Source of the DNA: Planctomycetota bacterium
Lineage (GTDB): Bacteria > Planctomycetota > Phycisphaerae > WQYP01 > JAJZKY01
Length of the DNA: 6,145 bases
Direction: 5' to 3'
Assembly (NCBI GenBank): GCA_021803885.1
Contig: JAJZKY010000303.1
Coordinates: forward strand, 1-6,145
Of this stretch, positions 1 through 4,879 are shown one piece after another. Position numbers and translations under genes: made by a program. Below the pieces are notes generated by a model. It made no database searches, had not been told where the DNA came from, and worked only from the letters and a program-made list of their open reading frames with translations. Each line of letters starts with the position of its first letter. Positions within the stretch are counted from its first letter, which is position 1.

Positions 1-415
1 CCACGCCTTCACCCCAGGCGCCGGACGCTGCCCCGTGCGCAACAGAAATTTACTCAGCCGGTGACGCGCCCGCAACTGGTCCTGCTTGGCCGCCTCGCGC
101 GCCAGCCTCTCGGCATCCCGCCGATCTGTCTTCACCCGGTCGCCAGCCTTCATCGGAACCAGCGTCGGCGCGATCACCGCGCACTCGACTCCCAGCTCTG
201 CCAACTGCCAGTAGAGAACGTAGCCCGTCGGGCCAGCTTCATAGCAGGCCCGCAGTTGATCCACGGTGCCCAGTTTTTTTGCCATCTTGCGTATCGACTC
301 CATACGGTTGGGGATGGTCCCCAGGCTGCGCACCGCGCCATCCGGCTCGGCAATCGCAACGGCTATCGTTTCGGCATGGACATCCAATCCCGAAAAATCG
401 TACCTTTTCCTTCAT
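1..415 (-). pseudogene. IS110-family recombinase (transposase), 5' part, frameshifted, runs off window edge
   Basis: IS110 enzymes are RuvC-like DEDD recombinases that move circular intermediates, guided by a bridge RNA. Read from about 390 down to 1 on the minus strand, the protein begins GLDVHAETIAVAIAE and contains CYEAGPTGYVLYW, then TDRRDAERLAR. All four catalytic acidic residues are visible: Asp at 384-382, Glu at 240-238, Asp at 126-124 and Asp at 117-115. The natural start is probably the ATG at 415-413 (MKEKVRFFG), preceded by a strong Shine-Dalgarno sequence. That ATG is one base out of phase with the rest, and the catalytic frame meets TGA right at the ATG, so one extra base lies near 391-405. 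After DRRDAERLAR the protein jumps straight to EAAKQDQLRARHRL. Relatives, as I remember them, carry roughly 25-30 more residues there. The C-terminal catalytic-Ser domain would lie beyond the window. Family assignment is firm. Loss of function is likely, although a TTG at 387-385 could be an alternative start. Confidence 0.85.
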
Positions 416-600
416 GACCGGTTCCTCTCCGCTTGTGGCTCTGAACTGTGGTTGCTTCTTGGCTCACAGCTTAACCCACGGCCAGCGCATTGGGCCGGTC
501 ACTCCATTTTGACTAGACTGCTCGCGAACCAATAGGGCGGGGTGCCCATTTAAGCCGTTTGTTGGCTTGAGTGGGGTTGAACAAATTGTCATCCCAACCG
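416..600 (-). ncRNA. Candidate IS110 non-coding end with possible bridge RNA
   Basis: In the IS110 subgroup of this family the non-coding stretch upstream of the recombinase gene encodes the bridge RNA, which pairs with donor and target DNA. Here 255 bases separate the recombinase start from the kinase stop, and no convincing gene lies in them. Read on the minus strand, several helices can be seen. AGCTGTG (471-465) pairs with CACAGTT (450-444) around a 14-base loop, with one G-U pair. CGGCC (497-493) pairs with GGCCG (483-479). GGGC (547-544) pairs with GCCC (538-535), nested inside CCAA (565-562) with TTGG (532-529). GGTTG pairs with CAACC near 599-576. The order of stems and internal loops suits a bridge RNA. 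The loops have not been matched to a donor or target, the outer boundary is unknown, and short helices arise by chance. This is an inference from position and structure. Confidence 0.35.
423..430 (-). promoter_or_regulatory. Ribosome binding site of the IS110 recombinase
   Basis: GGAGAGGA lies 7 bases before the ATG at 415-413. It is the strongest Shine-Dalgarno sequence near this gene. It supports that ATG as the ancestral start, which in turn shows that the catalytic frame is displaced by one base. Confidence 0.6.
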
Positions 601-670
601 GAGGTCGCCGCTCCCGTGGATGGAATGCGAGGCTGTGAAGCAGCATCGCAGCGGAATCGCCGTTATGCAT

Positions 671-2584
671 CTACTTTGCGGAACTTTGTTCGTCAGGCAG
701 AAACAGCGAAAATACGGTTCCATTCCAGCCCGGCTTCTCGCTGCTCTTTAGCGCCAGCGATCCATGGTGCCGCGCCACAATTTCACGAGAGATCCACAGG
801 CCCAGCCCGGTTCCATGCATCTCCTTCGTGGTGTAGAAAGGCTCGAACACGCGCTTTCTCACCGCCGCCGACATGCCATGTCCGTTGTCCGCGACCGTGA
901 TGCGGACCCCCGCGCGACCACTCTGCCAATCCGTACCGTCGCGACTGCGCAGTAGCAGCCGGCCCTCCTGCCGCATCGCATCGATCGCATTCGCGATCAG
1001 GTTGTTCAATACCTGGCGGATGTCGTTCTCGAAACACAGGATGCGCTTGGTCGACGCCAGCTTGAAATCCACATAGATATTCGAATTGAACAATCTTCCC
1101 CGATACAGATTCAGCACCGAGTGGATCAACTCGTTTGGGTCGACGCAGGCAGGATGCATGGTCTGGCGATGGAAGCGCAAGCTCTGTGTCGCAATCTGCG
1201 AGACACGCACCAGCTCTCCCTGTGCAGTTTCCAGGTAGCGTCGCGAGGCTGGAGGCAGCTGTTCATGGTTCAGCGCCAGATACAGCAGGTTGGTCACTGC
1301 TTCCAGCGGGTTGTTGATCTCATGCGAGATGGAACTCGCCAACCTTCCGACAGCCGCCAGCTTTTCGCTTTGGATCAGCGCCTTCTCCGCTTGTTTCTGC
1401 GCCGTGATCTCCAGGGAAGCAGTCGTAATCGCGCGAACGGTCCCATCCGGTCCGTAGACAGGGTAACAGTTGACCGTCCAATAGCGATGTTGGCCAGGCT
1501 GCATCGGCAGTTCGCCTTCCAGCAGATGGTTGGTGATCGGATTGCCCTGGGCGACCTGTTGAAACATTTCATTCAGGCCTTCAATCGGCGCAATTTCCGT
1601 CAGGGTTTTCCCGAGAATCTCGCCCATCGGCAGCCCGACAATTTCCGCCTGCCGATCGTTCAGTCGCAGATATCGAAATTCGACCGGATCGAACAGCGCC
1701 AGACCGATGGGCGCGGTGCGATACACCGTTTCCAGTTCCAGCCTCTGATGCTCGGTTTCCTGCTGGCTCCTTTTCAGTTCCTCAACCGCCATCCTGTGTT
1801 CATGCACATCGATGCAGACGCCCAGCCAATACAGTGTCTTGTTGTGGTCGTCGCGAACCGGCAACCCGCGCACCCAGAACCATCGAAAGGCTCCGTCCGA
1901 TCCTCGACGAATGCGCGTCTCTATTTCAAAATCGACATCGTGCGCCAACGCTTCCATCCATGCGTGCAGCACACGCAAGTCATCGTCCGGATGCACCGCC
2001 TTGCGCCAGCCTTCGCCGCGAGTCTCGTCCAGTGTCATGCCGCTGTAGTCCAGCAGTCGCTGGTTGGCGTGGGTCACCTGGCCGTGGGTATCGGCCATTA
2101 AAATCAGCTGCGGGTTCAGTTCCGTAAAGACGCGATAGCGGCGCTCGCTTGCCTGCAATGATTCTTCCGCGCGCCGCCGCTGGGTGATGTCCTGGAAATA
2201 CACTCCAATCCCATCCTCGATCGGATAGACGTGGAGTTCGAACCACGAGTCCTGGACTGGACTGTAATATTCAAAATGCGACGGGGAGCGCGTTTCCATC
2301 ACGCGCCGATATTGCGTTTCCACGTTCGTTCCGACTATTTCGGGCCATATATTCCAGACGTTCTCGCCTAGAAGCCGTTCCTGTTGCCTGCGGGTGGCTT
2401 CGATAGCCTGCTCATTGGCGAAGGTAAATATCCAGTCGCGATTGATGCTGACGTAGCCGTAGGGCAACGTTGCGAGCAGTTCCGCCAGCTGCCTTTCGGC
2501 ACGTTCTGCGCGCAGCCGCAGTTGCCGTTCGCTGGTTTTGGTCTTATTTCCTGAAGAATCGAGCATGGAATTGCTGGGCGGCAC
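671..2584 (-). CDS. Cytosolic PAS-PAS-PAS sensor histidine kinase
   Basis: A 637-residue hybrid-free histidine kinase that would autophosphorylate and pass phosphate to an unlinked response regulator. Residues 17-37 form a charged, probably coiled-coil lead-in. Three PAS-like sensor domains follow at about 38-137, 150-268 and 283-398. Their linkers (DITQRRRAEESLQ, EITAQKQAEKALIQ) are typical of PAS/PAC ends. HisKA spans about 404-475, with the H box SSISHEINNPLEAV and phospho-acceptor His421. The HATPase domain has the N box NNLIANAIDAM (527-537), G1 box DNGHGM (566-571), F box FEPFYTTK (580-587) and G2 box GTGLGLW (591-597), so it looks catalytically complete. No membrane segment or signal peptide is seen, so it should sense a cytoplasmic signal. 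The PAS ligand cannot be told from sequence. The start is either GTG at 2584 or ATG at 2566. Both have weak Shine-Dalgarno sequences, and an in-frame TGA lies just upstream. No response regulator is adjacent, so it is an orphan here. The gene ends against an IS110 element. Confidence 0.93.
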   Translation of the reverse strand: MPPSNSMLDSSGNKTKTSERQLRLRAERAERQLAELLATLPYGYVSINRDWIFTFANEQAIEATRRQQERLLGENVWNIWPEIVGTNVETQYRRVMETRSPSHFEYYSPVQDSWFELHVYPIEDGIGVYFQDITQRRRAEESLQASERRYRVFTELNPQLILMADTHGQVTHANQRLLDYSGMTLDETRGEGWRKAVHPDDDLRVLHAWMEALAHDVDFEIETRIRRGSDGAFRWFWVRGLPVRDDHNKTLYWLGVCIDVHEHRMAVEELKRSQQETEHQRLELETVYRTAPIGLALFDPVEFRYLRLNDRQAEIVGLPMGEILGKTLTEIAPIEGLNEMFQQVAQGNPITNHLLEGELPMQPGQHRYWTVNCYPVYGPDGTVRAITTASLEITAQKQAEKALIQSEKLAAVGRLASSISHEINNPLEAVTNLLYLALNHEQLPPASRRYLETAQGELVRVSQIATQSLRFHRQTMHPACVDPNELIHSVLNLYRGRLFNSNIYVDFKLASTKRILCFENDIRQVLNNLIANAIDAMRQEGRLLLRSRDGTDWQSGRAGVRITVADNGHGMSAAVRKRVFEPFYTTKEMHGTGLGLWISREIVARHHGSLALKSSEKPGWNGTVFSLFLPDEQSSAK

Positions 2585-2667
2585 ACGGTTCGACCATGAT
2601 TGTACTCATATATGTTGTACCCGGCATGTCCGGTTTTTCGACTTGAATTGCACTTGCATCTGCTTCG
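2585..2667 (-). promoter_or_regulatory. Upstream region of the histidine kinase, no firm promoter
   Basis: These bases separate the kinase start from the neighbouring transposase remnant. A TTGACG (minus strand, 2671-2666) resembles a -35 box, but the sequence 17 bases on (ATTCAA) is a poor -10. An AT-rich CATATATG core sits at about 2608-2615 and could serve as an alternative -10 or an operator. If the promoter is here, part of it was supplied by the edge of the transposon remnant. Evidence is weak. Confidence 0.2.
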
Positions 2668-2995
2668 TCAACATAGGAGTACGTAGACGGCAAAATCTTT
2701 AGCGGATTCCAGGAATGTTGCATTGCGCGCGCAACGCCTCCATGCGCTCGTCGCGTCCTGATCCACCGTGGAGATGCGCTGATCCGGACAACGCCGGCTC
2801 AGTTCCCGCACCAACTCCCGATTCACTTCGCACAGGCCAGCCAGCGCATCGGCCTCTTCCGGAATAAAGCGATCTGCTCCGGGTTCTGCTGCTGTTTGGC
2901 CTGCTCGATCTTCTCTTCCTAATGGAACTGTTTCAAGAGCTGCCGCGCCGCTTCTGTATCCACGGATCAGGGTCAACCAATTTACGCTGTGCCTG
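2668..2995 (-). pseudogene. IS1380-like DDE transposase fragment, broken
   Basis: The best-preserved segment reads FIPEEADALAGL, then VNRELVRELSRRCPDQ, then STVDQDAT. This matches the region around the first catalytic Asp of IS1380-type transposases, where relatives read close to TLDMDAT followed by an ES/ET-x-K motif. Upstream, the family-like segment VDTEAARQLLKQFH then EEKIEQAKQQQNPEQ lies in another minus-strand frame (about 2963-2878) and is interrupted by a TAG. At least one frameshift and one stop have therefore accumulated. After VDQDAT there are 11 unexpected residues (SAWRRCARNAT) before FLESAKDFA, which may resume the family pattern after a 33-base insertion. That last point is tentative. 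Nothing of the later catalytic residues is present, so this is a short internal relic. The family was named from recalled motifs. DDE transposase origin is more certain than the exact family. Confidence 0.5.
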
Positions 2996-3200
2996 GTATC
3001 GACTGTCCCACCCTACCGGATGCAGTCGCAGAAACGCTCCCCGGATTCTTCCCTTTCCATAGCGCTGCGGGTGCTACCCCCCTCTAAAGCTTGAAGACCA
3101 GTCCAGGCATTGTTTCACTCTGGCACCGTCACCTCCCTTTTACCTCATTTCGCATGAAGCCGCCCGGAGACTAGTTACTTTTTGAACTACCGTAACCATA

Positions 3201-3234
3201 TTTATGGGTACTGTTGTCAAGTTTATTGGGTACT
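3201..3234 (+). repeat. Pair of direct repeats TTTAT(T)GGGTACT
   Basis: TTTATGGGTACT (3201-3212) and TTTATTGGGTACT (3222-3234) are the same motif apart from one added T, about two helical turns apart. They lie about 300 bases before the lipoprotein start. A paired regulator site or an insertion-sequence end are both possible. No partner copy was seen elsewhere in the window. Confidence 0.4.
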
Positions 3235-3321
3235 ATCGGGTCACCAAATAATTTTCAGACTGCCTCAATCCATCCTCACCGGCATTTTTCTGCGCGGCGT
3301 TCATGGCTAAGCGAAACCTCC

Positions 3322-3336
3322 AGGAGAGTATCTATG
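3322..3336 (+). promoter_or_regulatory. Strong Shine-Dalgarno and ATG upstream of, and in frame with, the lipoprotein
   Basis: AGGAGAG (3322-3328) sits 5 bases before ATG at 3334. That ATG is in frame with the lipoprotein and would add 67 residues before its signal peptide. The added residues are charged, Cys/His/Arg-containing and not signal-like, and they would bury the lipobox. I therefore prefer the later start, but this site decides between a leader and an extended protein. Confidence 0.35.
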
Positions 3337-3534
3337 GGTCGCTTTCAGGTACTTTTCTGTCAGTTCGGAACAAGAACGGCCCATTCGGGCTGGACTGAGC
3401 TGTCCACGGATCGCAGCATTGCTTGCCCTGAGGGCAGTCAACGGCACGAGCATTCCCCCAGGGTCGTGAAGAGGAAACAATGCCATTCTCGTCGATTGGA
3501 AATCCAGTTGGCCCGGTACTGGGCCGGCGGGAAT

Positions 3535-4614
3535 ATGATGCGATCGATAGGGGCATTCGTGGGTCTAGCTATTCCAATTTTCCTTGCCGGGTGCGGCGGT
3601 GGAACCTCCAACCCACTGACCACTTCGGCCGCTTCCGTTGCCGGGACCAGTGGAACTTCGGGAGTCTCCGGAACTTCCGGGACGAGCGGCGTGTCTGGAA
3701 CAAGTGGCAGTACTGGGACGACCGGAAGTTCCGGAACCGGCAGCACCTCCAGTACTTCAGGGACAAACGGCGCGTCGGGAACAGGTAGCAGTTCCGGGAC
3801 GACCGGAAGTTCTGGAACCAGCAGCACCTCCAATACTTCAGGAACGACCGGCACATCCGGTACTTCAGGAACAACCGGCACATCAGGGATCAGCGGAGAC
3901 TCTGCACCCGAAGGAACCGTAATCTCCAACATTCAAACGGCTTCTGGCAACTGGGAATCCTGGGGGCAGGGGGCACCGAACTACGTAGATTGCAGTCCAT
4001 CCCCTTGCAATGGCTATGCCTGGTCGATGCAGTATGGGATCACCTTACCCTCCCTGAGCAACGACGCAACCCAGTTTATTATTGATGGCACGAAGCCATA
4101 TGGGGATGCACTGTTCTCGGCACAACTCATGGGGACAAATTCACCGCAGTTAAGAGATGCCGATCACACGCTCCTGCCGACCCTGAATAACTTCATTTAC
4201 GACGTAGACTTCTATGTGACGGACGTCTCGATCACGCAAGTGCTGGAGTTCGACATCAGCATGTACATGAACGGCATAGGGATGATATGGGGCACTCAAT
4301 GCAACTATCTTGGCGACGGAGACTGGGATATCTGGGACAATGCAGATAAACATTGGGCCTCAGCAGGCATTCCATGCAAATTCGTGAATGGATGGAACCA
4401 CCTGACCATTCATGCGCAAAGGGAGTCAGATAACACACTTCTGTATCAATCCATAGAGCTGGATGGGACCACCTACACGCTGGACAAGACATATCCTCCA
4501 GGAACCGCCGACTCCACATGGTGGGGAGTCACAGTGAACTACCAGATGGGTGGAGATTCCAAACCGGATGCGAATACCACGTACCTGGATAATTTCAGCC
4601 TTACATACTGGTGA
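3535..4614 (+). CDS. Secreted lipoprotein with Thr/Ser/Gly repeat linker and Trp-rich C-terminal domain
   Basis: A 359-residue protein predicted to be lipid-anchored outside the cytoplasm. Residues 1-20 are a lipoprotein signal peptide (MMRSIGAF, a hydrophobic core, then lipobox LAGC with Cys20). A GGG spacer follows. Residues 37-121 are almost pure Thr/Ser/Gly triplets (TSG, VSG, TTG, SSG), a flexible and possibly O-glycosylated linker. Residues 128-359 form one domain rich in Trp, Tyr, Asp and Asn. It has two likely disulfide pairs, Cys153-Cys158 (CSPSPC) and Cys256-Cys281, and ends YLDNFSLTYW. Its pattern resembles jelly-roll (concanavalin-A-like) carbohydrate-binding domains of soil bacteria. 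That is a fold inference, and no catalytic residues were identified. The start at 3535 (or 3538) was chosen because it gives a perfect signal peptide. Its Shine-Dalgarno (GGCGGG, 4 bases upstream) is modest. In-frame starts at 3334 and TTG 3214 are alternatives. It has no partner gene, and transposase relics flank it on both sides. Confidence 0.8.
   Translation: MMRSIGAFVGLAIPIFLAGCGGGTSNPLTTSAASVAGTSGTSGVSGTSGTSGVSGTSGSTGTTGSSGTGSTSSTSGTNGASGTGSSSGTTGSSGTSSTSNTSGTTGTSGTSGTTGTSGISGDSAPEGTVISNIQTASGNWESWGQGAPNYVDCSPSPCNGYAWSMQYGITLPSLSNDATQFIIDGTKPYGDALFSAQLMGTNSPQLRDADHTLLPTLNNFIYDVDFYVTDVSITQVLEFDISMYMNGIGMIWGTQCNYLGDGDWDIWDNADKHWASAGIPCKFVNGWNHLTIHAQRESDNTLLYQSIELDGTTYTLDKTYPPGTADSTWWGVTVNYQMGGDSKPDANTTYLDNFSLTYW
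3697..3858 (+). repeat. 81-bp tandem repeat encoding the lipoprotein linker
   Basis: 3697-3777 and 3778-3858 are two tandem copies of an 81-base (27-residue) unit, with a partial third copy to about 3897. The best-conserved part is GACGACCGGAAGTT followed by GGAACC, GCAGCACCTCCA and TACTTCAGG, at 3717-3763 and 3798-3843. Inside each unit runs a 9-base Thr-Ser-Gly rhythm. Differences between copies are mostly silent or swap Ser, Thr and Gly. This indicates duplication followed by selection for composition. Repeat number may vary between strains. Confidence 0.8.
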
Positions 4615-4744
4615 GTCGCGGCGCGCACAGACAGGGTAATTGCTCAAGCACGCGGCGGCGCACATCTTCGCGCCGAACGCGCAGGCTGCCGTCGTCCATA
4701 AAACAATCGCATTCGATGTGGATACGGACGCTTCCGAAATGCAT
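4615..4744. other. Short non-coding spacer after the lipoprotein
   Basis: A 6-bp stem, CGGCGC (4656-4661) with GCGCCG (4670-4675), and an 8-base loop lie 42 bases after the lipoprotein stop. No T run follows, so it is at best a weak or Rho-independent-like terminator. Nothing else was recognised in this stretch. Confidence 0.25.
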
Positions 4745-4879
4745 CTACAAGCCGTTCGGTGGATCTGCCATCGCAGAGCTTTGCTCTTCCAACCTATCGC
4801 GAAACTCCGTTGCCTCGCCGTATCCCGCATCGCCAAGCACAATCCGGTCCGGCAAGCCCCAACCTCGCGCGTATTTGTT
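4745..4879 (-). pseudogene. IS701-like (DDE_5) transposase scrap
   Basis: On the minus strand from about 4870 to 4781 the frame reads ARGWGLPDRIVLGDAGYGE, then ATEFRDRLEEQ. This is the hallmark segment around the second catalytic Asp of IS701/DDE_5 transposases (LADAGYGD plus FRxxLEE). The similarity stops after LEEQ, and the frame ends at a TAG at 4747-4745. Upstream it abuts the stop codon of the IS66 relic within about 10 bases, so only some 30 residues of this element remain. It has no start, no other catalytic residues and no ends, so it is a dead remnant. An IS4-superfamily relative is possible instead, because the motif is short. Confidence 0.55.

Larger units (their letters stand above)
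2996..3534. other. Gene-poor stretch between transposase relic and lipoprotein
   Basis: No convincing gene or known riboswitch is recognisable. Two near-identical direct repeats lie at 3201-3212 and 3222-3234. A small hairpin, TGCCC-TGA-GGGCA, lies at about 3425-3437 and is not followed by a T run. TTACTT (3175-3180) with ATATTT (3198-3203), spaced 17 bases, is a weak promoter candidate for the lipoprotein. Two good Shine-Dalgarno plus ATG combinations occur at 3334 and 3480, discussed under the lipoprotein. The stretch could be a long 5' untranslated leader or simply transposon debris. Confidence 0.35.

Noticed and set aside
464..670. 68-codon minus-strand frame between the kinase and IS110 genes
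   Set aside because: No recognisable family, no good ribosome site, and it overlaps the probable non-coding end of the IS110 element.
1121..2101. 326-codon plus-strand open frame
   Set aside because: It is entirely antisense to the well-conserved histidine kinase, reads as low-complexity Arg/Gln/His protein and matches no family. It is a shadow of the GC-rich minus-strand gene.
2600..2620. GTAC...CATATATG...GTAC as a palindromic operator
   Set aside because: Only the outer GTAC arms and the inner CATATATG are symmetric, and their centres do not coincide.
3290..3480. Possible riboswitch in the lipoprotein leader
   Set aside because: I compared it mentally with c-di-GMP, fluoride and cobalamin consensus elements. 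No conserved core was found, only small chance hairpins.
3480..3788. Open frame starting at ATG 3480 with a good Shine-Dalgarno
   Set aside because: It overlaps the lipoprotein in another frame, has Arg/Asn-rich repeat-shadow composition and lacks any signal or domain. It is kept only as a start-site observation.
3438..3932. 164-codon minus-strand frame with a VPE/VPL repeat
   Set aside because: It is the mirror image of the Thr/Ser/Gly repeat of the lipoprotein. The repeat structure keeps several frames open.
4426..4842. 138-codon minus-strand frame crossing the lipoprotein 3' end
   Set aside because: Antisense to the lipoprotein and out of frame with the DDE_5 scrap. The composition is not protein-like.
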